From assembly GCA_002410505.1 (NCBI GenBank), contig DHSO01000022.1:1-64000 (forward strand): a DNA stretch of 64,000 bases. The letters run 5' to 3'. How positions within the stretch are numbered: position 1 is the stretch's first letter; each line of letters starts with the position of its first letter. Below the pieces are notes generated by a model, which saw only the letters and a list, made by a program, of their open reading frames with translations, ran no database searches and was not told where the DNA came from. This DNA is from Cloacimonetes bacterium UBA5284 (GTDB taxonomy: Bacteria; Cloacimonadota; Cloacimonadia; Cloacimonadales; Cloacimonadaceae). Below are positions 43,860 to 51,511 of this stretch, one piece after another. The position numbers and the translations under genes are program-made.

Positions 43860-44726
43860 GTGTTTTTGAATAGGATTCAGCAATCTCTGCGTTACCTGCT
43901 CAAAGCCATGTGTTCGGAATACAATGGTATTCAAGTTTTCTTGTATCCCGGAACACTATTTTACTGGCTGTCCGGAAGTGGTTTGCTGGATTCCTTCAGC
44001 TCTTTGATGTCTATGCGAATGCACTTTCTGCCCTTGGTATTTTTCACCGTATTGCTTGCATATGTAGCCTTTATGGTGCTAAAGATATACACTACTATTT
44101 TTGATGGACCGCACCGTATTTATCCCAAGCGACTTTCGGATTTCTGGGATCACGTGATCAATCTGCATCTCTATCTTTTCCTTACTGTGATTGTTCTCAT
44201 GGTCTTCTTTGTACTCAGCAAATTTGTATCCTACTATTATGGTATCGATCTACCCCTCAGGCAGGGAGTATGGCTATTTTTCCGCGCTTTCACCATTTTG
44301 TTGATCCTGTTCTACTATATTCGATCCATGTGGATCAGGCCTTTCAAGCAGCGGGAATTCAGTCTCCGGCGCAGCGAACGACACTGTTTGGCCTGGATGT
44401 CACGGCATTTCTGGGCTGCCATGAAATACACAGCAGTGATGCTGTTGCTTGTGCTGGTCGCGATTCGCTTGTATCTGATCGTGATCGTGGTGATTATCTC
44501 TCCCGTATTGTCTGTCCTGGGCTCGTTGATCGGGCAGAAATTGATCATCGAGCTGATTCCGGTGTTTAGCATGGGTAGCATTTTTTACAATGTCTTCATG
44601 CTCTTTGCAGCCTTCATGCTATCCAATCTATTTTTCTATCCTATCATAAAACTGGGTCAGAGCTTGCTGATGGCAATGCATCCGATCTCAATCAAGCAGG
44701 TGAACCATGCCAAAAGCGAAAAGTAA
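43860..44726 (+). CDS. Inner-membrane protein of unknown function
   Basis: Encodes 288 residues from GTG 43860, 3 nt after the previous stop; ATG 43908 is an alternative. About six hydrophobic helices are visible (for example LPLVFFTVLLAYVAFMVL, LYLFLTVIVLMVFFVLS, AVMLLLVLVAIRLYLIVIVV and FYNVFMLFAAFMLSNLFF), with basic loops. No catalytic motif is recognised. It overlaps the following gene by 20 nt. Confidence 0.72.
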   Translation: MFLNRIQQSLRYLLKAMCSEYNGIQVFLYPGTLFYWLSGSGLLDSFSSLMSMRMHFLPLVFFTVLLAYVAFMVLKIYTTIFDGPHRIYPKRLSDFWDHVINLHLYLFLTVIVLMVFFVLSKFVSYYYGIDLPLRQGVWLFFRAFTILLILFYYIRSMWIRPFKQREFSLRRSERHCLAWMSRHFWAAMKYTAVMLLLVLVAIRLYLIVIVVIISPVLSVLGSLIGQKLIIELIPVFSMGSIFYNVFMLFAAFMLSNLFFYPIIKLGQSLLMAMHPISIKQVNHAKSEK

Positions 44727-46038
44727 AACCAGAAAAAAACCTAAAGTAAAAAAGATAAAACGTAGACATCCGCGTCTGGGACTGTTTCTCCTGGCCGGAT
44801 TATCTACAGTTCTGATAATGTGGGCTCTGATACGCGAACCTGTATCCGCTCCCCAAGATCTGGAACAGATGGTCGTGCAAGAGATTCATGAACGTACCGC
44901 AAAACCCGCCGCCGCTGAAAAAAAAGCACAAAGCGATGTAGGGAAAGATGATGAGCCCACCGGCTCTGATAGGGTGGACGTGCAAGATGCCATATCTGCC
45001 AAAGAAGCCCAAAAAGTAGGGCAATCCCGGCCAAGACCCGGCGAAAGCGATCTGGATCTTGTGATCCGGAACTCCGCAGAAAAGTTAGGTGTTCCCGATA
45101 GCGCTCTCCGGCGCAAAAAAGTGGACAGTCTGGTGAGTTATAGCGTCCCCATCGACAGAAATAAGATGGACCTTACATATGCCAACATGATCTTCAAGGG
45201 GGCCATAGAACAGGCAGGTGCCAAGTTCCTGGAAGGCAAAGACAATAGAAACAAACAGAGTCTTAGCTTTGGGCGAAAAAACATCAGCGACACATATGAA
45301 CTGGATCTTTACTACGATTCTTCCATCTATCAAAACAAGACAAATCCCAAGACTATCACTATTGTCATCGATGATTTCGGTTCCATCGACGGCAGCCTGC
45401 TAGACGGTTTTTTCGAGCTTGATCCACAAATCTGCTTTGCCATATTCCCGGACGAGGAGAATAGCGTAACTACCATGCAACGCGCCACAGCTCAGGGCAG
45501 AGAGAGCATTATTCACGTACCGATGGAACCCATTGGTTACCCAAGAGTAAATCCCGGACCAAACGCGATCCTGGTACAACATGATGAAGCAAAGATTGCC
45601 AGAACACTGGATCAGTTTCAGAAGAAGCTGCCGGATTGCATCGGCATAAACAACCATATGGGAAGTCTTGCAACTACTGATCCCGACGTCATGCAGGCTG
45701 TGATGAACGCTCTGAAGAAGCAGGATTTGCTCTTTCTGGACAGCCGTACTACCAATGTATCCATTGCCTATCAAACAGCGCAGAAATCTCATCTGAAAAC
45801 CTTTAGAAACGACATCTTCTTGGATAGTCCAAACATCAGTCAATCTACCATGGAAGCAAAACTGAACCGCATTCTCGAGCTTTCCAGTGTGCAAAACCAT
45901 GTGATTGCAATTACCCATTGTCACAACAAAGATAAACTGGATTATCTGAAGAGTATAGTGCAACGGCTAAAGAAAGCCGGATACACCCTAGTACCGCTCT
46001 CTCAAATCGGAGAACGTAATATACCGGAGATTTTATGA
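44707..46038 (+). CDS. Divergent polysaccharide deacetylase family protein (YibQ-like)
   Basis: Encodes 443 residues. A very basic N-terminus (residues 1-21) precedes a single membrane helix (about 25-41) and a low-complexity linker, then a NodB-like barrel (about 215-440) of the YibQ/PF04748 family: TIVIDDFG, HVPMEP, GINNHMGS, FLDSRT and AITHCH. The motifs retain Asp and His residues that bind metal in deacetylases, but YibQ activity is unproven. It is probably anchored in the inner membrane facing the periplasm. AGGTG lies 5 nt before the start. Confidence 0.85.
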   Translation: MPKAKSKTRKKPKVKKIKRRHPRLGLFLLAGLSTVLIMWALIREPVSAPQDLEQMVVQEIHERTAKPAAAEKKAQSDVGKDDEPTGSDRVDVQDAISAKEAQKVGQSRPRPGESDLDLVIRNSAEKLGVPDSALRRKKVDSLVSYSVPIDRNKMDLTYANMIFKGAIEQAGAKFLEGKDNRNKQSLSFGRKNISDTYELDLYYDSSIYQNKTNPKTITIVIDDFGSIDGSLLDGFFELDPQICFAIFPDEENSVTTMQRATAQGRESIIHVPMEPIGYPRVNPGPNAILVQHDEAKIARTLDQFQKKLPDCIGINNHMGSLATTDPDVMQAVMNALKKQDLLFLDSRTTNVSIAYQTAQKSHLKTFRNDIFLDSPNISQSTMEAKLNRILELSSVQNHVIAITHCHNKDKLDYLKSIVQRLKKAGYTLVPLSQIGERNIPEIL

Positions 46039-46847
46039 ACTTTTTTCAAGCTATCTTTCTGGGTTTGATCCAGGGACTCACGGAATTCATTCCCGTAAGC
46101 TCTTCCGGACACTTGGTCCTGGCGCAGCACTTCTTGGGCATTGAAGGTGGGGGCGACATCAGCTTCGAGATCTTTATGCATCTGGGTACCCTAGTGGCGG
46201 TCATAATCTTCTTCCATCGGCAAATCTGGGATCTCATAATGTCTTTGTTTTCCTGGAAATCCGGCCTGGATGGTGAGAATCACCGTAAAAACCGTTCCAT
46301 CATGGCTTACCTGATCATCGCTACCTTAGCCACCGGTTTCTTTTATCTAATCTTCGGCGATTTGCTGAAAGGTGCCTATGATAAACCATTGTTTGTGGCG
46401 TTCATGTTGCTTTTTACCGGGATCCTTATCTTTGTTTCGGATTTCGTGAAAAACACTTCAACCCCTTCATCAAACATCGGAATCATCAAATCAGTTTTGA
46501 TCGGCCTAGCTCAGGGCATAGCCATCATTCCCGGCATCAGTCGCTCCGGCTCCACCATCTCGGCTTCTCTGTTTTGTGGTGTGAAACGCAAAGACGCGGC
46601 TCATTTCTCTTTCTTGCTATCAATTCCTGCCATCTTGGCCGCAAACATCGGAGAATTGGAATCCCTCATGGCTTTGGATATGTCTGTATTGCATATATAT
46701 CTGGCCGGCTTAGTAGCGTCTTTCGTAAGCGGGTATATGGTGATTGCCTTTCTTATCCGGCTTATCCAATCCGGTTCTCTGAAGTATTTTGCTTACTACG
46801 TCTGGCTGATCTCACTATTGGCCATTACGCTGATTTTGATAGGATAA
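46035..46847 (+). CDS. uppP: Undecaprenyl-diphosphatase
   Basis: Encodes 270 residues, an integral membrane enzyme of the BacA/UppP family. It dephosphorylates undecaprenyl pyrophosphate to recycle the carrier lipid for peptidoglycan and surface glycans. Signature motifs are LTEFIPVSSSGHLVL near the N-terminus and PGISRSGSTI in the second half. Overlaps the upstream gene by ATGA and holA by TAATG. Confidence 0.97.
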   Translation: MNFFQAIFLGLIQGLTEFIPVSSSGHLVLAQHFLGIEGGGDISFEIFMHLGTLVAVIIFFHRQIWDLIMSLFSWKSGLDGENHRKNRSIMAYLIIATLATGFFYLIFGDLLKGAYDKPLFVAFMLLFTGILIFVSDFVKNTSTPSSNIGIIKSVLIGLAQGIAIIPGISRSGSTISASLFCGVKRKDAAHFSFLLSIPAILAANIGELESLMALDMSVLHIYLAGLVASFVSGYMVIAFLIRLIQSGSLKYFAYYVWLISLLAITLILIG

Positions 46848-47854
46848 TGGCAGAGCAAGATAACAAGGCCCTGGCTTTCGATGCTTCCAAAGTGAAGCTG
46901 GGTACAAACTATCTTCTGGTGGGTAGCGACGCTTATCTGATCGACAGCGTAATCAAACAGATTACATTGGTCCTGAAAAAGAAGGAGGACATAGATGTAA
47001 GCACAGTGTATGGCGACGAGGTCAAAGCCGGTGAATTGGGAGAATATCTGGATACCTTTACCATTTTTTCCAGCGCCAAACTGGTGATAGTAAAAAACGC
47101 GGAAAAGATGTTGAAGAAAGAGCTGGAGGTTGTGGCAGATTACTTTGAATCTCCCTCGGATATACAATGCCTCATAGTAGTCACAGAAAAAACGGATGCA
47201 AAGTATAATGCCTGGAAAAAGATTATATCCGGATCGCAGAAAGTGCAATGCGACCCTCCAAAATTTGTTAGTGAGATTCGAAATTGGCTATTGGCGGAGC
47301 TGAGCAAAGAGGGGAAAAGCATGAATCCCGCCGCTATCAACGAATTTTCCGACCGCATCGAAATGGATTATTTCAGTGCTGCAAATGAACTGACAAAGCT
47401 ATTGCTTTTGGTGGGAGACCGCAAGCAGATCACTCAGCAAGATCTGAATCTTAGCCTCAGTGGAAACAGAGCGGGTACACAGATCGATTTCTTCCGCGCC
47501 CTTGGCCGCAGAAACATAAAAATCGCTTTGGAATCCTGCACTTTGATGCTGCAAGCTGATGTGGAACCACTGCAAATATTCTTTGGGCTCTACCGCTTCT
47601 ATTTGAACCTGTATCGTGTCAATTTGATGCGGGAAAAGCATTTGACCGACAACGAAATAGCGCAAAAACACATGAATGATGTTTTTTACAGCCAGCGTAA
47701 AGAGTATCTGGTATTTGCCAAAAACTACAGTTTAAAAGCTTTGGAAAGCATCTTTGGCGTACTCTTGGAAACAGACTCCCTGCTCAAGAGCAGCCTGACG
47801 GATAAAACTCTGCAAATCGAACTCTGCATTATTCAAGCTTGCGACACAAAATGA
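46847..47854 (+). CDS. holA: DNA polymerase III subunit delta
   Basis: Encodes 335 residues from the ATG overlapping the uppP stop; a longer in-frame reading from 46574 lies inside uppP. The opening NYLLVGSDAYLIDSVIKQI, the middle segment VSEIRNWLLAELSKEGKSM and the C-terminal helical collar match the clamp-loader delta subunit, which opens the sliding clamp. Delta is weakly conserved, but length and pattern fit. It overlaps malQ by ATGA. Confidence 0.88.
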   Translation: MAEQDNKALAFDASKVKLGTNYLLVGSDAYLIDSVIKQITLVLKKKEDIDVSTVYGDEVKAGELGEYLDTFTIFSSAKLVIVKNAEKMLKKELEVVADYFESPSDIQCLIVVTEKTDAKYNAWKKIISGSQKVQCDPPKFVSEIRNWLLAELSKEGKSMNPAAINEFSDRIEMDYFSAANELTKLLLLVGDRKQITQQDLNLSLSGNRAGTQIDFFRALGRRNIKIALESCTLMLQADVEPLQIFFGLYRFYLNLYRVNLMREKHLTDNEIAQKHMNDVFYSQRKEYLVFAKNYSLKALESIFGVLLETDSLLKSSLTDKTLQIELCIIQACDTK

Positions 47855-49275
47855 AACAAAGTGGCATTCTTCTGCATATATCCAGCCTGCCCACAGCTTT
47901 CGGCATCGGAGATCTGGGCCCGGCTGCCTATGCTTTTGCCGACTATCTGCGCGCCAATGGACATTCGATCTGGCAAATCCTGCCTCTGAACTATCCGGGC
48001 TATGGTAATTCGCCCTACAATCCCATTTCTGCCTTTGCTTACAATGAATATCTGATCAGTCCCGAAATGATGCTGCATGATGGCCTTCTCTTCGAAGACG
48101 AATTGATCCCGGTCCCCATTACGGATATGGTGGATTTTGTTGCTGTGCGCACAGCAAAACAGACCATGCACAGCTTAGCTGCTGAAAGATATCTGCAAAC
48201 CTGCGATATTGATGCTTTTATCGACCAGCATGCCACTCACATAAAACCATATCTGTCTTTTATATGGCTCTGCGAAAAATATGGCAATTCGGCATGGTAC
48301 ACCTGGAATAAAGTTCATCGCAGCTATTCCAGAGAGCTCTATGAACATTGCAAAAATGAACGCATTGTGCTACATGCAGCGGCAATGCAAGCCATATTTG
48401 TGGATCAAATAACCCGCTTAAAACATCATCTGCAAAACATGGGTATCACTTTGTTTGGAGATATGCCCCTGTACCTGAGCTATGAAAGTGCTGAAGTGTG
48501 GGCAAATCAACATTTGTTTGATCTGAACGACGATGGTGAACGCCTCAGCGTGGCTGGCGTACCTCCAGATGCTTATGCCGAAGATGGGCAGCTGTGGGGT
48601 AATCCTACCTACAGATGGGATCGGATGAAGGAAGCAGGTTTTAGCCTCTTTTTTGATCGCATCGAGCAAGCTCTGAAACACCTGGACCTATTGCGTCTCG
48701 ATCACTTCATCGGCTATGTGAATTACTGGAAAGTACCATGTCCCAATGGCGTTATTCCACAAACAGCGATTGATGGTGAATGGATTCAAGCCCTGCCGGG
48801 TGATTTTTTCTCCGCATTAAAGCAGAGATTCGCCAGTGAACACTTTGTTGCCGAGGACTTAGGTATATTGAACGAACAGGTATGTCGTTTTAGAGATGAC
48901 ATGGCTTTGCCGGGGATGATTATCCTGCAATTCTGTTTCGAAGAAAGCGTCCCCCATGTGCAGGATTACCCCTCTGATCGTCTGATTTACACTGGCACAC
49001 ATGACAATAACACCACCCGGGGCTGGTGGGATGCGTTGCCCCTTGATTCTCCGTCACGTTCGAATCTGTTGGAATATTGCCAGACCCGGATGGAAGGTAT
49101 TTTTCCAAATTCAGAAAACATCGCAACCATCATGATGGACATAGCCACACAATCAGGTTGTGAGCGCGTGATATTTCCTATGCAAGATATCTTGAATCTG
49201 GATGCCAAATCTCGCATGAACATACCCGGTACAGCACTGGGGAACTGGCAGTGGCGGCTTACCGGACAAAAATAG
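47851..49275 (+). CDS. malQ: 4-alpha-glucanotransferase (amylomaltase, GH77)
   Basis: Encodes 474 residues from ATG 47851, overlapping the holA stop. It transfers maltooligosaccharide units in glycogen or maltodextrin metabolism. GH77 motifs are GILLHISSLPTAFGIGDLGP at the start, the nucleophile Asp in LRLDHFIGY, acid/base Glu in AEDLGIL and the third Asp in TGTHDNNTTRGWW. Last gene of the long operon. Confidence 0.96.
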   Translation: MKQSGILLHISSLPTAFGIGDLGPAAYAFADYLRANGHSIWQILPLNYPGYGNSPYNPISAFAYNEYLISPEMMLHDGLLFEDELIPVPITDMVDFVAVRTAKQTMHSLAAERYLQTCDIDAFIDQHATHIKPYLSFIWLCEKYGNSAWYTWNKVHRSYSRELYEHCKNERIVLHAAAMQAIFVDQITRLKHHLQNMGITLFGDMPLYLSYESAEVWANQHLFDLNDDGERLSVAGVPPDAYAEDGQLWGNPTYRWDRMKEAGFSLFFDRIEQALKHLDLLRLDHFIGYVNYWKVPCPNGVIPQTAIDGEWIQALPGDFFSALKQRFASEHFVAEDLGILNEQVCRFRDDMALPGMIILQFCFEESVPHVQDYPSDRLIYTGTHDNNTTRGWWDALPLDSPSRSNLLEYCQTRMEGIFPNSENIATIMMDIATQSGCERVIFPMQDILNLDAKSRMNIPGTALGNWQWRLTGQK

Positions 49276-49722
49276 CCCATATCAGATAGCCAGCTCTCCT
49301 GCCGGAAAACATATCTTCCAACTCCTCCCCCCATATACTAAGCTGTGCCGAAGCTGATATCATCCCGTTATCATCCAGTGATCACTACATTATCACGCCT
49401 TTGCGTCAACATCGGCACTGCTTGAAGCATAGGGTAGCGAGTGGGATTGGTAACAACGAATATACAAGCCCAAATATATTACAAGTAAAGTCTCTATAGG
49501 GAGAAGTGAAAAACAGCTCCATAAGTTATTCAGATACGTCAGGAATCATAACTAAGAGCTTTTGTATGACAAGAGACACCGTAGCAGCGGTTTTGAGCTG
49601 AGAGAGAGTAGCAGCGGTTTTCATCCGCCGGACAAAAGCATATAGCAGATGCATTTGCAGATAAAACTGCGGTTAAAGGCCGCGCCCACTCTAGCTGAAC
49701 CTGCACATAAACGTGAAAGAAA
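49276..49722. other. Intergenic region between malQ and hrcA
   Basis: The full gap is 552 bp (49276-49827). No open gene or tRNA-like fold is seen. It holds a 14-bp direct repeat listed separately, a hairpin GCGG-N7-CCGC near 49615-49629, and, in its last 105 bp, the heat-shock control region. Confidence 0.6.
49581..49621. repeat. Pair of 14-bp direct repeats
   Basis: GTAGCAGCGGTTTT occurs at 49581-49594 and 49608-49621, a 27-bp period. The second copy leads into the short GCGG/CCGC hairpin. Purpose unknown; it may belong to a dispersed genomic repeat. Confidence 0.6.
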
Positions 49723-49749
49723 TTAGCAGTCTCACTTTTCGATTGACAA
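49723..49749. promoter_or_regulatory. Degenerate second CIRCE-like element
   Basis: TTAGCAGTC followed by nine bases and GATTGACAA. The left arm is close to the CIRCE consensus TTAGCACTC; the right arm matches its partner at six of nine positions. It overlaps the predicted -35 box of the hrcA promoter. Confidence 0.5.
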
Positions 49750-49770
49750 TTTTCTGGTCTTGATTAATTT
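49743..49770 (+). promoter_or_regulatory. Predicted hrcA operon promoter
   Basis: TTGACA at 49743-49748 and TAATTT at 49765-49770, 16 nt apart. Transcription would start just before the downstream CIRCE element. Confidence 0.6.
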
Positions 49771-49779
49771 GTCTTCAGC

Positions 49780-49806
49780 TTAGCAGTTCAATGATTAGAC
49801 TGCTAA
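49780..49806. promoter_or_regulatory. CIRCE-type operator for HrcA
   Basis: TTAGCAGTT-N9-GACTGCTAA, with exactly the nine-base spacer and arm geometry of the CIRCE heat-shock operator, 21 nt upstream of hrcA. HrcA repressor should bind here to repress its own operon, with release on heat shock. Confidence 0.88.
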
Positions 49807-49827
49807 AATAAAAAAGAGGCGGAAATC

Positions 49828-50892
49828 ATGAAAAAGAATCAAGCTCGATTAGTACATACACTTAGTGCTCTGGTTGATGAATACATCCAGACATGTGAGC
49901 CCGTCTCTTCGCGGGTTTTGAGCGAGAAATATCTCTGTGATGTATCTTCGGCCACCTTGCGACTAGATCTTTTGAAGCTGGAAGAGCAGAATTTGATCTC
50001 TCAGCCGCACACTTCGGCAGGCAGAGTACCTACCATCAGCGGATATCGCAGGTATCTGGAATATATCGAACCTGAACATAAGAAAGTAAGCTATGCGCGC
50101 ATGGATACATTGCGCGAGCTATTGATACAGAATTATAAGGATACCCCCCGGGCATTGCATTTTGTGATGCAGATGCTGGCTCACGAGACGGACCAGCTAT
50201 CCTTTGTAGCCGAGCCGGAAGTATCCAGCGGATATCTATCATGTCTGGAAGTTTTTTCCATCAGTGATGGGAAATTGTTGTTTGTAATGAGCCTGGATAG
50301 CGGCCTGGACAAAACCGTTATTCTGAAATGCAATTATGAGATCAACGATGCTCAATTGAAGAAACTGGTGCGATATCTGAACGATGAATTGGTGGGTCTC
50401 AGGATCTACGATATTGCCAACAAAGTATTGGTGGACATGCGTGAACGCAGCATGGGTGACAACGATATCCTCAGCCAATTTCTCAGTGAATTGCACAAAG
50501 CTTTTATCGAGATCAGCGATTTCTTTATCCACTACGATGGCAGCATCAAGTTTTTGGAGCAACCGGAATTTGATTCCAAGGAAGCTATTTTGAGCTTCAT
50601 GAACCTGATCCAGCGGCAAGATTTCCTGCTGAATTCCATGCGAAACAAATCGTCAAATGCCGTTGAAGTGCTTATGGGAGAAGAATTTGCGGACACGAGA
50701 TACAGCGATTATGCTCTGATATTTGGGAAATATGAAGTCTTTGGTATACCCGGATATCTGGGTGTGCTTACGCCGATACGAACGGATTACAGGCGTTTGA
50801 TTCCGCTGGTGAGAGACGTTACAAATACAATTACTCAGACTACTAAGCGGGGGATGGTGGTACCCAAGAGGAGAATTCATGACAAAAAATAA
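49828..50892 (+). CDS. hrcA: Heat-inducible transcription repressor HrcA
   Basis: Encodes 354 residues. The N-terminal winged helix (LVDEYIQTCEPVSSRVLSE, SSATLRLDLLKLEEQNLISQPHTSAGRVPT) is the HrcA DNA-binding domain; the rest is the GAF-like and dimerisation part. GroE normally stabilises the repressor. It heads hrcA-grpE-dnaK-dnaJ under the CIRCE element. It overlaps grpE by 14 nt. Confidence 0.96.
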   Translation: MKKNQARLVHTLSALVDEYIQTCEPVSSRVLSEKYLCDVSSATLRLDLLKLEEQNLISQPHTSAGRVPTISGYRRYLEYIEPEHKKVSYARMDTLRELLIQNYKDTPRALHFVMQMLAHETDQLSFVAEPEVSSGYLSCLEVFSISDGKLLFVMSLDSGLDKTVILKCNYEINDAQLKKLVRYLNDELVGLRIYDIANKVLVDMRERSMGDNDILSQFLSELHKAFIEISDFFIHYDGSIKFLEQPEFDSKEAILSFMNLIQRQDFLLNSMRNKSSNAVEVLMGEEFADTRYSDYALIFGKYEVFGIPGYLGVLTPIRTDYRRLIPLVRDVTNTITQTTKRGMVVPKRRIHDKK

Positions 50893-51511
50893 GAAGAAGG
50901 CGGGAGCATCCACGCCGGAAAAGGATATAAAGATGCAGCGTAATACCGAACAAGCTGAAAGCCAGGAAGAAACTACAGTGGAAATGGATATTCAGAATAA
51001 AAAAATTGCAGAAGTCACTACTGAGGCAGACAGCGAGCCGGACGAGATGGAGAATCTGAAAATGAATCTGGCAGAGTATAAGGATAAGTATCTCAGGACC
51101 ATGGCGGAGTTTGAGAATTTCCGTAAACGCAGTAATAGCGAAAAGGCGGATTGGATACGTCATGCGACCAAGGAATTGGCATTACATATATGCGATGTGG
51201 TCGATAACTTCGAACGCGCCCTCAGTCAGGCAAAAAGTGAGGATCTTGATACTCCTTTTGGTAAGGGTGTAATCCTCATCGAAAAGCAATTGGTGAAAGC
51301 CCTGGAAAATGAAGGCGTAAAAAGGATTGAGGCTTTGGGTAGTGAATTCAACCCCGAGTATCATGAAGCATTGGCGCACATTGCCAGCGAATATGAAGAA
51401 AACACTGTGGCCGCTATCATACAGAACGGATATACAATGCATGAAAAGGTTATCCGTCCGGTTCGAGTAGCAGTCTCAAACGGAAATAAAATGAATACCC
51501 TGGAGGAATAA
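50879..51511 (+). CDS. grpE: Nucleotide exchange factor GrpE
   Basis: Encodes 210 residues: a charged coiled-coil N-terminus (about 20-75), the GrpE helix YLRTMAEFENFRKRSNSEK, and the C-terminal beta domain with FNPEYHEALAH and GYTMHEKVIRPVRVAVS. It releases ADP from DnaK. AGGAG lies 6 nt upstream of the start, inside hrcA. dnaK follows immediately. Confidence 0.97.
   Translation: MTKNKKKAGASTPEKDIKMQRNTEQAESQEETTVEMDIQNKKIAEVTTEADSEPDEMENLKMNLAEYKDKYLRTMAEFENFRKRSNSEKADWIRHATKELALHICDVVDNFERALSQAKSEDLDTPFGKGVILIEKQLVKALENEGVKRIEALGSEFNPEYHEALAHIASEYEENTVAAIIQNGYTMHEKVIRPVRVAVSNGNKMNTLEE

Noticed and set aside
46574..46846. N-terminal extension of holA
   Set aside because: It lies in another frame of uppP; the TAATG overlap start fits the normal delta length.
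49276..49827. tRNA or small RNA gene in the malQ-hrcA gap
   Set aside because: No T-loop GTTCRANNC-type sequence with flanking acceptor pairing was found; only small hairpins.
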